NCBI RefSeq assembly: GCF_022539665.2
Contig: NC_081331.1
Location: 14,318,999-14,382,998, forward strand
DNA: 64,000 bases
Reading direction: 5' to 3'
DNA from: Daphnia carinata
Taxonomy: Eukaryota; Arthropoda; Branchiopoda; Diplostraca; Daphniidae
Positions 47,801 to 60,824 of the stretch are shown here, piece by piece. The translations under genes and the position numbers were made by a program. The notes beneath the pieces are model-generated. The model was not told the origin of the DNA. It saw only the letters and a list, made by a program, of their open reading frames with translations, and ran no database searches. Position 1 is the first letter of the stretch. Each line of letters opens with the position of its first letter.

Positions 47801-50800
47801 GTTTGCTTTCGGCGCTCTGACATCAACATTTTTGAGGGTGATGCAACATGAAAGATGAGGCAGCTTATACATACGGCAACTGCTGCCTCATTTTTTCCCC
47901 TTTCGTTATTAAAGCGATTTAAATGTGATGCTTTTTTTTAAGGTTTCTCACATTTTTTTTTGGCGGTAAACTAAATCCCAACCTGAATGTAATTTGCGTT
48001 ATCCCGACACAGCTACACGATATCGAGACAGTGTAATTGAATTATTGGCGTAATCAGTTTTCATGGCGTTAGAAAAAAAACAACAACAGAAATTGGAATT
48101 TGGCCATGTTATTGGTTCAATTTGATATGGTGATTAGAATATGGCTTACAACAACAGCAGCTGCCGCTGATTACATGCGCTGTTAAGGAAAAACCTAATT
48201 AGATATTAAACCTGCAAGCCACTTTTCTTTTTATCCCTCCCTTTTCGTGTTATAATTACACGTGTCTTGTAATTATAGCAACTTGCCGTCTTAACGTCAT
48301 CCACGTGAATGCAAGTCAAACAAATGTTTTGTACAAATTCTTAACCATAATTGCGGCTTAATGTGAATGAGCGCTCTTTGCCAAATTCAAACGATCCGAT
48401 TTAATAGATCATGAATTAAACTTTAAACCAAAGCGATGAATGCATGCAATATAAGATGCAAAATTGAACTCTATTTGAAAGACAGGTTTGAAAAATAAAA
48501 AGGAATAGTCTGTTTTTACAGCTGCCTTTTTATGGTCGGCTAGCAAGACTTTTGGCTTCACGCCCTTTTTATTCTACACTATACATGTGCGAGCAAACTG
48601 GCAAATTGCAAATAAAAATATGAAAGAAAAAAAAACGACAGGGAAAGACGTCACGAACGAGCGACAAAGAGGCAACAACTCTTGCCCCTCGATAGAGCTC
48701 TATTTATGGTGTGCCAGTCGTTTGATTGCCTTTCCTCTTTTCGTCTATAAATAGAGTTTTAAAAAGGCGTTGATGGGCTCATTGCTTTTTCCTGTATAGA
48801 GTCATTGTGCTCCATTCTGCACACCCTTTATTGTGTCCACAATTTTAACCGTTCACATTTAAATCTGTTTCTATGCGCACGTCTATTGAATAGCATTCAG
48901 ATGACGGTACGCGCTGGCGCTGAATGGTCTATTGCAAAAAAACCTATAATTGCTATAATATGCACTGAAGCATCAGCATCGTCATGCATCATCCTTATGA
49001 AAAAACTAACATGACGCAGCTCTAGGGCGTTTTCCTTTTTTTTTTTAATAAACTCTGTGCCGTGTCTGTAGAGCCTATACAGCATATATCTAAACGAGCT
49101 TGTATAACTCAATTCGAATTTTTTTTTTTTTTTAAAGCTTTTCCGTAAGTGAATCTGTTCTATCCACGTAGAGACAATAGACGAGTAGACTGGCCTCGAG
49201 CGGCAGACTGCGTGCGTGTATCGACTACACCCAATTACGAAGTGGCGGACCTCGCTCAACCTGTATACAATAAATAATCCATCACAATTCAATGTGGCAG
49301 CGCATCAACGTCAGCTCGTGAAAATAATTGGAAGACGATGAAATAAAAATAATAAGTCTGTTTTTTTCCAGCGGTGGAATACAAAAAAAGAAATAAAAAA
49401 TAACGATTCGATGAGAAAACGGGAGAAAAACGAAAAAAAGGCGGCCAATTTGAATAATGATGGGCGGTATAGAACAAATGCCCGTAGCCTACATGTGTGA
49501 TGCAGGTCTTGAAGGGCGTGGATGATGGGTCTTTTTCCTTCCAATATATCCTACATCCATTCATTTAAAATGAGCATATGCTGCGATGTAGATGTGGGCT
49601 TGATCTACACACTACGATTGAATTTTATTAATTGATTTCAGCAGCATTTTCCGCTGCATGGTTTATAGCAGTCGCATTTCTTGATCATTTCAACATTTGC
49701 GGCATACTTTTCAACAGCTTTTGTTCAGCCAGCTGAATTTCAATGGCCGTTTTTATCGCACGTTATAGGTCCCATTGGGGGTCTATAGCTCTTTCTATTT
49801 TAACGATCGGCATGTTGTCCATTTGACACCTGATCTCTCCCCTACCTTCAGGCAGGGTCAACCTTTTATTTTCATGTAGCGACTTTATCATGCAAGTGCA
49901 ACGACCCTGCCCTATACAAACATATGGATCTCTTGACACAGACCCTAATAAAAGGCAGCAGCCATCGGCTATGCGAAGAGCTTTGAGGGTACAGATAGTG
50001 CGAGGTGGACGATAGTGTGACATATAAATTAGCACTGCGTTATTATTTGATATGTGAAATGGTTTGACGGTGAAGAGGTCTATTCGTGTATTAAATTGCA
50101 ATAATGTTTCAAATGCTACACCATTGCAGCATATTTTTTAAAAATGAGTTCATATAGAAATCGTTTGCCTCGGAGTAATCAATGAATTTTGTTCTGATGG
50201 ATAGAAATAGTTAGAATCGTGTCATGGGCAGGTGATTTCATATGGCTTCTTAAACTCATATGATGGCTTATCTTTTTCATATACACAAAGGCTTCTAATA
50301 AAAGCGGACTGAAAATAAAACCCCCGTCACATGAGTGGATGCATAAATATACAAGGCCCGTGTGAACAGTTTCATCGAATAATAAAGGCGTTGGTGCGAA
50401 TCACCTCACGAGTCAGCCGCTCACGCGATCTAATAGAAGAGAGAAATCACAGCTTACCAAATTCAGCATCAAAAGGCGACGAGTTGCAATGATACATTAG
50501 AGACAGTGGATTGAATGACACGTAATCACAAAGCGACACGCGTGCAACCCGCTTCTTAGAAGCAGAGAAGCTCGTACGTATGTGTTTTAGCTATTATATA
50601 GGCGGCGGTTGTTTTGTTTATTTATTAATTATTATTATTCAACAAAGAAAAAATAAACAAAACAACTATGTGTGTATATAGGACGGGACACGGGAGTAGA
50701 TGCGGAAAGAGGCGTAACGCGTGAAAAGAGGAGGTTCGTTGCGGTGTGGAAAAGTGGGTCCCTCTGTCTCCGGCATCCGAGGAAAATGGGGTTTTTTAAA

Positions 50801-51840
50801 GAAAAAAGCTGTGAAGACCAGCCAATGTTTATAGGAACCTGTTTCCTGTCATGTGTTGGCACCCCACACAGCAGCCGTTCATTTTTGGAAGCGCTTCCAG
50901 TTTTCCCTTAGCCTATTTCATCCAGCAGCACAGAGAGAGGAAGAGCAGAGTCCTTGGCTGCTGTTGGCTCATCATCATCAACAACCAAACACACAAGAGG
51001 GGCCTATAGACAAAAGCACTTGCCGTCGTGTCTGTAAAGTGCTTCTGGTCTCTTTTATCTTTTTTTTCGGCTTTTAAAAAAACGGCAGCAGCACCCTAGA
51101 ATGGGAAACATGAAAATAAATTCGGATGTGTGAAGGGGGATATGATATGGCCTCTTTTTCCTACCCCTCACATCCCCCCCCCTTTTCGTCGATTGGCGTC
51201 GTCCTCAGACGCATGTCTGGCTGAAATACATTTCAATAGGAAAAAGGAAGGCCTCTTGCGGTATGGCCTTCTAAATTAAAGAACCCTATTCAAAGTACTA
51301 CCTTTAATTGCCTTCTATTTAATACACCGTATAGGCCAAACATTTGGTATAGCGCAGGTTAAGCGTAAGCGCTAATTGAATACATCCGTCTTTTTTTTTG
51401 TGTGTACCAACTCCGACTCGGAGTGTGCAATGCACAAACATTTTCGCAATTCCTCATGATGATATCCTCACTGGTGTACACACAAAACTGCCATCCGTCA
51501 GACGTAGTTGTAGAGACATCAGCACATTTTCATTCTATTTTTCGACTGTCTTCCCTCTTTTCTCATTTTTGACGTTTTTGACGTGCCAGGGGTAACAGAC
51601 AATTTCCAGCTGCATTTTTCCTTTCTCTATATGGGCCTCTATGCCATTAGCCTATATTTCCAACACGTACATGAGGGCTGAGTATTTTTCTCCAACCGAA
51701 AGTCATCATCCACTTCCGGCCGACTGCCTGTCCATATCCATGTGCCCTCATCGCAGAGAAAGTCGACATATACGAGAGGCACACAGAGCGATATAGGGTG
51801 TTAATTTGTGTCAGCCGCACTGCGATACTTGTACAGCCCA

Positions 51841-51860
51841 ATAATAATAATAATAATAAT
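51841..51860. repeat. ATA/TAA microsatellite
   Basis: About seven trinucleotide units in a row. It has no gene context. Confidence 0.85.
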
Positions 51861-53487
51861 GCGACGAACCGTGACCGGTGGTCCCTTCTCTACATCCAGC
51901 GCATCCGCAGCTGACACAATAATGACATACAAATATTTATTATATGGGCCGACTGTAGTGATACAAGTGCACATCGTACAGGATATAGCTGACACATATT
52001 TTATCGTGTCCCTTTCCGTCGCTGTGTACGTACGTAACTCCAGCCATTTCGTTCCAGCCACGTAATCTTCTTCCAGACAATAAACTGCCCTGCTCTGTCT
52101 AGACTCTTGCTTCACTATATATCCATCGAGTCCATTAGTTAACATTCACCTAATGCCCCTTAAAACAGCCGATACGGTCAAGTGTTTTGCTAAGCTCAGG
52201 CCTCATTTTCATATACCTAATCCGTGAGGCAAAAAAAAAAATATTCAAATGTATTTAAATTTGCTCCGTTTCAGTTATACCTGTTTAAAACAAACCAAGA
52301 CTAACAATTCTGAGAAATGTATGGGTTTGTTTTCGTCCGAGCAGTTTACCTTTCGTCCAACGCGTCTCTATGGGTGATTTGCGTTGTTCCAGGTCCCCAT
52401 TTTTTCTTTACGTCCCTTGTTGCTGTCTGACAGTTGACAGCGGTAAATACGGGTTTGTTTCGTTGTTCTCAACGGTCACGTTTCAAAAATGCTTTTTAAA
52501 TATGGGCATTGCCTATATGACCTCAGACTTACAGCGTATTGCTGTACTGTACGTAACTGCACGTGTGCGCATATTGAAATGTTTTAAAGGATAAGAGAGA
52601 ATTATGGGAAAACAAACCAATAACCCACACAAATACATCAACCTTCTCAATGACAAAAAAAAAGGGAGAGGGCAGGCAAAACAAACGGTGTGCAAGAACA
52701 AAAAATGTGCATGTAAATCTCAACTCGGGTGGTCCCTGCTGTTTAAAGTGACGGCTTCAAACAGAGCTCGTTTGTCTTGTTTTCAGTTTGTTTTCTTCCA
52801 AGTAAACGTGAACAGCTACTTAATGACATGTCCTTTTAAGGACTTTAGAAGATCTGTGTTGTTGGCCAATTGTAGTAACTGTTTTAAATGAAATCTTTAA
52901 ATCCAGTTCAAATAAATGATTTGAATTGCTATTGTACCTCATCAACACATTGGTACATTTCACCTTTCAAATTCACGAAAATAAAAGTAAAATCTTGTTG
53001 TGGTACCACATTATCAAAGCATCTAGCGGAGGCATCGCAAACTACCAAACAATTTTTGTAGACCTTAAAAGTTGGTCTAATTTTGTCGGGTTTAAAAATG
53101 TCTATCGGCCCTACTTTTATATTTTTAATTACTCAAAAACCATAAATCATACGTAAAAACAAAGTTCATTTTCGTGTTTCTGTTAAATTTTGAATCGAAA
53201 TCATGTATAATCTTCTAGATTTAACGATATTGTTTTTAAATAGAAAAAGTCGGGCTTATTTTGGTACAGCGCTTTATACTGACTTTTTCAGTTTGGGTCA
53301 AATTTGGCTTCAAATACATGAAATCTATTCAGAAATGAATGCTGATCACGGCAATAAAGTTTGGTTTTCAACGGGTCGTATAGTTTTTTAAATAACGTAA
53401 AAAACAAAAATAAAGTTGCGATCTAGCATCATTTTTTGCCCATCCGATTGCCGTCTTTCGACGAAAACTATATGCGGTGCATTTCCA

Positions 53488-54400
53488 GGTTCCGTTGCAA
53501 TCTGTATCATGTAATTAGATTAACGACAAACCTAACTCGGTTGGATTTCCTTTGAAACACTACTTATTTGACTTTGATAAATTTCAATTAGAATGATGAC
53601 TATTTTGTTGAATTTCACGCTTATCTTCCCCGTTAAGTATGCATTCCTCGATAATTTTACGTGCCTATTATGTTTGCTTCGATTTCATTAACTGTTGCGC
53701 GTACACTGTCGGCGTATCAGGATGCCGCATTGCATACTGTTTGGCTTCGTGTTGTTGATGTAAAACTGGGTCGGCCTTTAATTCCCATACATATAACACA
53801 CCATCAATTACCTAATACCTCATTTTTCTCCTAGATTGGAGATCTCCAACCATAACAGACTTTTGTTGGTGGGCGTGTGGTCGTTCTTTTTACAGTTGGT
53901 CCAGCAATCAGAGAAAGGGGTTGTCCGCAGTTAAGTTAGATAGTTCAATTCGTAGATTTGACATTTCCGTTTAATTGTAGAAAGCAAAAACATTTCTAAT
54001 GATATTTGCAATGATAGGCAAGGGAATAATCGATTGGAGAGGACGAAAACAACTAGTTGATTCCTCATCAAGGGTGTGATTACTAAAAAAGAAGGATAAA
54101 TTCATTTTCATTACGTTTCCGCAAACTCTTCCATTCACTTGTGTTACAAGGTTCGTAAAACGCGTTGATATTTCAATTTGTAATAAATGCTGTTTGTGGT
54201 TGATTAAAATACGTAGTTAGCCGTCATTTGCTGATAATCTCATTCATTGCAACGTAGCGTTTTGTTTGTCTGTTCCGCTTGCAAACAGCCTTAATTTCTT
54301 TAAACATTCACCTTGTCCGTTTTTAAAGATATCGTCTACGTTGCAGTTTGTAAGATGTTTATTGCGCCGGCTCAATTCGAGTGCATTCGGTCCTATGAAT
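53488..54400. repeat. Duplicated 3' flank, copy 1
   Basis: This flank, immediately after the stop of the kinase-ankyrin gene, is collinear with 60825-61715 over about 0.9 kb. Shared stretches include CACTACTTATTTGACTTT, CTCGATAATTTTACG, TTGGCTTCGTGTTGTTGAT and GTGGTCGTTCTTTTT. Substitutions and small indels are scattered throughout. No coding frame is seen in either copy. Confidence 0.75.
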
Positions 54401-54407
54401 AATCTCC

Positions 54408-57400
54408 TTAGCGTAAGTCGACGCCGAGTTTGATCAAGAGTTCAATCGCTTGAAATGATTGTGGGCTTGAATTGTGTCGACACAAAAGCTGAAGGGCATT
54501 CTTTCCATCGTTGTTCTTTGCGGCCTTGTCGATTTCGAGTTCGATCAATAGTTTAATTGCATCGATTAAGTGTTGGCTTGAATTGTATTCACACAAAATA
54601 TGAAGCGCATTTGATCCATCGTTGGTTTTCGCGTTTTTGTCGATGCCGAGTTCGATTAAGAGTTTAATGGCAACGATTAGGTGTGGGCTTGAATTGTTTC
54701 GACACAAAAAATGAAGCGCATTCCATCCATCTTTGTCCTTTGCATTTATGTCGATGCCGAGTTGTATTAAAGATTCGATCTTATCCCTTATATCGCTTCG
54801 ATATACGAAAGTATCGAACATCCATTGTGGTAATATGCTATAATCTGTTGTTCGACACTGATCTGCACACAACCGATGCAGGTTTTTTTCTTCTTCGGTA
54901 AGCTAATTGGAAAACATTTGTTAGAGAACACAAATTTCATTTACGAAGAAGGTCTTAAACTTGAGTGACTTCATTACTTTGTTTTTTATGTCTCCAAGTT
55001 GATTAACAACTTCTTCAGATGTAATTCGTTTTTCAGGTGTGCTCGTCAGCATTTGTTCTATTAAGGTACGTGCTAAATGTTTCTGGTGAATTCCTATTTC
55101 TCAAAAGTTTTAGACATTTAACTAGTATGGTTATGTTGTATGATCTGCCTCAGAGGTAACTTACCACTCATATTGACTGATTTCGTGATGTTTTTCGCAA
55201 TTTCTAAAGCATTTTCGCCGTAGATATGTTTTCCTTTCAAGAGAATATAACCGAAGACGAGGCCTTCTGCGTATACATCGCTCTTGATGGAGCCTTTAGC
55301 TTTTTCAATTTGTAGGTCTCTGCCCATAATTTCCATCACTTCTGGAGAGAACCAAATTTTAGTCCCTTTGACTCCACTCATTGTGAATGTTCCTCGTTCA
55401 CTCACTTCTCGTGACAATCCAAAATCAGCCCACTTGATCATCAGCTCTTCACCTTGGTCAGTATGTTTCACAGAAATGAGAATGTTTTCCGGTTTAATGT
55501 CCCGATGGATTAGTTTCTTCGAATGAATGTATTTGAGACCAGTTGCTAACTGGTAGAAAACCTCGAAATTGTTTGGTAATGCAGGTCCTTTATATTTCGG
55601 GTTATCTTTCCCATTTAGGAACACCTGATCCAATGATGCGTCGCACAATTCCAAAGCAAAGTAACTGAATAACAGTAATCGTATGGAAATTCTCTTTTTA
55701 ATTCAAAGTTATCACGTAATTATCTTACTCGAAGTCGGCATTGCTTGTGAAGTGGACCAATTTAACAATATTGGGATGGTCTAACTGCTTCAGAATTTTT
55801 AACTCGTTGTCATGGTTTTGAGCTCCACTCCTCAGAATTCGCTTGACTGCTATACTTTGGCCTTTATAAGTACCTCGATACACATGACCATATGTGCCGC
55901 TCCCTAAAAAATCGTTGCGAGCGAATTGGATGCCATCTACGTTTACGGGAATAGTCGATCCATTGATATCCTCCGCGTTTAAGTCGACGCCGAGTTCGAT
56001 CAAGAGTTCAATCGCTTGAAATGATTGTGGGCTTGAATGGCATTCGTACAAAAGATGAAGGGCATTCTTTCCATCGTTGTTCTTTGCGGCCTTGTCGATG
56101 CCGAGTTCGATCAAGAGTTTAATCGCATCGATTAAGTGTGAGCTTGAGTTGTATCGACACAAAATATGAAGCGCATTTGATCCATCATTGGTTTTTGCGT
56201 TTTTGTCGATACTAAGTTCGATCAAGAGTTTAATTGCATCTACAAAGTGTGAGCTTGAATGGTATCGACACAAAATATGGAGCGCATTCCATCCAAAGAT
56301 GTTCTCTGCGTTTATGTCGACGCCGATTTGCATTAAAATTTTGATGCTATCTCTAATATGTGTTGGACAGTTATCTGCACATAGCTGATGCAGGTGTTTT
56401 TCTCCTTCGATAAGCTAAATGGAAAACCCTTGTTAGAAAAATCTAATTTCATTGACGAAGAAGGTGTTAAACTTGTGTTACTTGATTACTTTAGTTTTGA
56501 TGGATTGAAGTTGATCAACAACTTCTTCAGATGTAATTCTTGTATCAGGTGTGTAGGTCAGCATTTTTTCTATTAAGTTACGTGCTAAATGCTTTTGGTG
56601 AATTTCTATTTTTAAAAAGTTTTATACATTTAATTATTATACTTATGTTATATGATCTGCCTCAAGAGATAACTTACCACTCATATTGACTCGATTGTTC
56701 TGCTTCATGTTCACCACAATATCATATTCATTTTCACCGTAGATATGTCTTCCATTCAAGAGAATATAACCGAAGACGAGGCCTTCTTTGAATACGTCGC
56801 TTTTGATAGAGCCTTTAGTTTTTTCAATGCGTAGGTCTCTGCCCATAATTTCCATCTCTTCGGGAGAGAACCAAGGTAGAGTCCCTTTGACTCCACTCAT
56901 TGTGAATGTTCCCCTTTCACTCACTTCTCGTGCAAATACAAAATCAGCCCACTTGATAGTTGCTTCTTCACCTTGGTCAGTATGTTTCACAGAAATGAGA
57001 ATGTTTGTCGGGTTAATGTCCCGATGAATTACACGCTGTGAATGAATGTATCTGAGACCAGTGGCTAATTGGGAGAAAACCTCGAAATCATTCGGTAATG
57101 CAGGTCCTTTGTATTTCCGAAGATCGTCCTCACTTAGGAACACCTGATCCAATGATGCGCCGCACAATTCCAAAGCAAGGTAACTGAATAACAGAAATCA
57201 TATTGAAATTTTCTTTTAAATTCAAAGTTATTACGTAATAATCTTACGTGAAGTCGACATCGCTTGTGAAGTGGACCAATTTAACAATATTGGGATGGCG
57301 TAACTGCTGCAGAAATTTTAACTCGTTGCCAGCTATTGGATCTCTGCCATCCTTTTCCTTCATAATTCTTTTGACTGCTATACTTTTACCTTTATATTTA

Positions 57401-57492
57401 CCACGATACACTGATCCGTAGCCACCGCGACCCAAAAGATCATTGCGATCAAATTGGATGCCACCTACATTTACGGCAGTAGTCGATGACAT
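54408..57492 (-). CDS. Pseudokinase-ankyrin-kinase-ankyrin fusion protein, IRE1/RNase L-like kinase domains
   Basis: Seven exons, 57248-57492, 56678-57183, 56490-56605, 55729-56414, 55165-55664, 54978-55093 and 54408-54902, join with consistent phases into 887 residues from the ATG at 57492. Kinase 1 (about residues 1-289) has GRGGYGSV and AVKRI (K41), but HRDINPTN (135-142) has Asn for the catalytic-loop Lys. Its DFG is DFV (162-164), so a pseudokinase is predicted. ANK block 1 (three 37-residue repeats) runs without a stop into kinase 2 (about 445-723: GSGTYGHV, AVKRI, HRDIKPEN, DFG, FSPEVME), which looks active. ANK block 2 (three repeats) ends at GVDLR. IALEL/FALELCDASL-type and SGVKGT-W-SPE motifs point to the IRE1/RNase L kinase family. 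No KEN nuclease domain is present. The exon pattern is repeated in both halves, indicating tandem duplication and fusion. Confidence 0.85.
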
Positions 57493-60400
57493 TTTGAACT
57501 TAATTGCACCTGAGACTATAGCGAGACAAAAACTTGTACGAGCTGCTATTGAACAATACGACTTAAAACTGAAGAACCCCCACCTGTAACCCGAAATTAC
57601 ATTGAATTTATCAGCCAGTTTATCTGTATGTAAAACACAAAATATAATTGACGACGAGTCCAATGCAGATATTGATGTGTTATCGCGTCGTCTACCTGTT
57701 GATCCGTGTGAAATATCAGCAATGTTTTTTCATTTGCTCCTTAAAATTACTTCAAATCTTTTTTACGGGACTTTTTTCTCGTTGACGATTGCTAGTCAAA
57801 TGATTTGCATCGAATTATTAATTCGCTCAGTATGTCTTTCCAATCGTTTCTTTTAACGGTTTCTGCGTAGGCTACGGAAGTCAGACATTTTATCATAGAG
57901 CTTTACTAATTGCGCTCTGCACTATTCGCTTTCGACAGGTACACCTTATAGAATTATTTTTTCGTTATCTATAGCCTGAAGCTTTCCCCCCTTCTTTTCA
58001 TTTTATTTAAATTTACTGTGACTATAGGCTACATAATTTTATGATGACCGCAGTACGTTTATTCAATTATATTTGTTGGTGCTGTAGGTGACGCCAATCG
58101 GAAGGTAAAACAACTTGAAATTACAGCTGTTTCCGGTGAACCCGTTGAAAATATTTTTGCTTAATGCCGCGTGCGAATTGTACCATCGGCTCGGCACAAG
58201 TGAGTCTCAGTTCCCTGCCTCGTTTGTTGCGATGCAAATAAAACTAACACTGATTACCTTAGACGCAACTGTTGAAGATGGAGGACAACTAGCGCGAGCA
58301 GATTAATGAAAGATATCATTAAAGGTGAGTTACCGGTGAAGTCGCTAGTAATATAACTCTTCTTTCAAACGGCATTCAATTCGTCTTTTCGGCCGCATTC
58401 GAATTGAGTACAAATTGCGCATGACGTAAGCCAGGTACAGCAGTGCCATCTCAGCCCAAATCGTTTGCCCAGTAAATGCTTAATTCAATACTCGCATTTT
58501 CCCAGCTTATTTGCCATGACGAACATTATCACCAAATCCTAAATGTCAGAGAGTGATTTATCTAACTTTTCCCATCTCACGGGTAGAGGGGATGTGTTTA
58601 GTTGAAGCAAACAAACTCGACTTTGCCTCGAGATAAGACGCGTTGGTTCTTTAATTTTAATGCACGTTTCGCAATTTTTATTGACAAGTTGTTTACCTCG
58701 ACTCAAGTTCAGCCAGATAATAAGATTTCTGTTTGGTATCTACTTGTGTTCTGTACATTTGTTTGTTTCGTTTCAAGATAAGCTCGGGCGTATCAGCCAG
58801 TTGTTATTCTCTTGGTAGGATTGCTCACTGTCTATTGCACCACAGTTTGAGTCATAATTGCATTTCAAATAAATGTAATTTGGCTTATTTCTTCAACTCA
58901 GCAAGCAAGGAAAAGACGAACAAATTTCCATGGTCATTTCCTTCGTTTGTTACAGCAACAGCTGAAGTGGCGAGAAAATGAATATGTTTCCCGAAATTAG
59001 CGTTAGATTTAGAGTATAACGTGTTATTTTCATCAAGTTCCAAGCGACTTTTTTTGTGTGCATATTTGAAGCAAAAATATATCGATTCAAAATTCATCGC
59101 TGGTTACGAATATCATGTTTATTTTCACATTGGCCTTATAGTTTTTGAATTAACCGTAAAAAAAAATCGGCCAAAAAGAAAATATGGAAAACCTTCTTAT
59201 TAACTTAACTTTAACGCTGATTTTTTTAGTTTTTTTGTCATTAAATTTCGTCATTCAAAGAAATATGACTTCACCGTTTTTAACGTTATTTTTAATTCGA
59301 AAACTATGTGTATATCGATTCAAATTCATCGCTGATTACGAATATCATGTTTATTTTCACATTGGCCTTATAGTTTTTGAATTAACCGTAAAAAAAAAAA
59401 TTTGCCAAAATTGAAAAAGTAAGAAGGCTTTAGCCTTCTCAATTTCCTAAAATTTTTTCAAAACAGATTTAATTAAAAATGTTATATCCGATTAGAATTG
59501 ATCGCTGATTACGAAATCATGTTATATTTTTATATCGCTTTTAGTTTTTGAATTAACCATAAAAAAAGAAAGTCGGGCTTATTTAGTCGGGCTTAAAATT
59601 TTTTAACAGACTTAACTAGAAACGTGACCGTTAGATGGCGATAGCAGTAAAACAGAAAAAAAGGCCAATATTTTTATTTTTATTTTGGGTAAAACGGATT
59701 GCCATATTAGTCTTTGCTTCTTTGCAAAGGGAAAAGGTTCGTTGTCACCTTTTCTTTTTCTTTGCAGTTTGTAGAAGCAGATTGGTTCATTTGTCATACA
59801 GCCACTGACTTAAATTTGTTTAGGTAATATTGGAGTATTGACACAAAAGCAAAATTTTACATTTCTGTCGTAAAAACAGTTGCATCTAAGCAATCACCTG
59901 CAAATAATTTGTTAGCCTCTAGAATTGAGTTGAATGTTTATAATGCCGTTCCTTTTCACTAAACATTGATTTTAATAAGTTTATTTTGTTTTTGCATAGT
60001 TTGGTGCTGAATGTAATGAATCCTGGTGATGAAACTGGAAAACTTGGTTTTAAAACTCCAAGAGATTGAACCTGGCCAACGGTTTAAATGTTGGAAACCA
60101 TCACACCAAAAGCTGATTGGCCATCAGTGGTTGACTGCTTACACATCAGCTTACGATGAATAACAAACCAGCTCATTGGTGACCATGTTGCACTACTTCT
60201 CAAATGTGTGTGGTGTCTAGCAGATTGCTGTCATTCGACAAAGACTATGTGGAGCATTTCCAGGTTAGTTTTCGTATTGGGGTTTTACATTTACAAAGTT
60301 TTAGAGCTGTGCTGCGCATTAGATTGTATGAAGTATCAAATTACCTTTTTTGATTTGTGTGTGTTTTCCTTGGAATTTTACAAACAAATTGTTTAAGTGA

Positions 60401-60824
60401 AGGCTTATTCAATGGTGACAAAGCACAGATCTATCATCTATAGAGTCCTTTTCATTACCCTCCACAATCAAGCACGTCTAGCAGTTAATACTCACTTGAC
60501 GCTGGCAACGATTTGCTTTAGTTGATATTTCAAGAGACAATAAATTAGGCTACTCAAATGGTGTTGTGCGGAATCTGTGGTTTTCAATAAGGGGGGCGAG
60601 TGAAACGTTTCATTATGGAACTCAATTTTTATCTATTTACACTTCCATCTTAACTTCATAGCAAAGCGCGCAACACTAATTAATGGCTGTCTTTTCAAAG
60701 CTTGTCAAAAATATGGTTTGAGCTTTTTTTGAAATTTCATTCCACATTCATACAGTATTAACATTTTGACGGCACTTCTCAAGCCGCTTGATCGGTTTGC
60801 CACGAAATGAGGAGCGCTTTCCAT
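57493..60824. other. AT-rich spacer upstream of the fusion gene
   Basis: This holds the presumed promoter of the fusion gene. The frame of its first exon stays open upstream to 57663 without another ATG. A short plus-strand frame at 58115-58306 and others nearby have no recognisable content. Repeats at 59.1-59.6 kb are listed separately. Confidence 0.4.
59078..59575. repeat. Three diverged copies of an about 75-bp sequence
   Basis: A unit with ATTCATCGCTG, TACGAATATCATG, TTTTCACATTGG and TTTTTGAATTAACC occurs at about 59092-59165, 59324-59400 and, more diverged, 59498-59571. Spacing is about 232 and 174 bp. The first two are nearly identical. No inverted ends or coding frame are seen, so the origin is unclear. 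Confidence 0.7.

Larger units (their letters stand above)
44866..54407. other. 9.5-kb stretch without a supportable gene
   Basis: AT-rich, with T-runs (for example 45080-45101), many CCTATA/TATAGGC-like words, and short low-complexity open stretches on both strands. The longest (46083-46658, minus) is Phe/Lys/Tyr-rich and shows no domain. The left part should include the integrin promoter. The right end (from about 53488) is the duplicated 3' flank of the kinase-ankyrin gene. No tRNA, CRISPR or long tandem array is seen. Confidence 0.45.
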
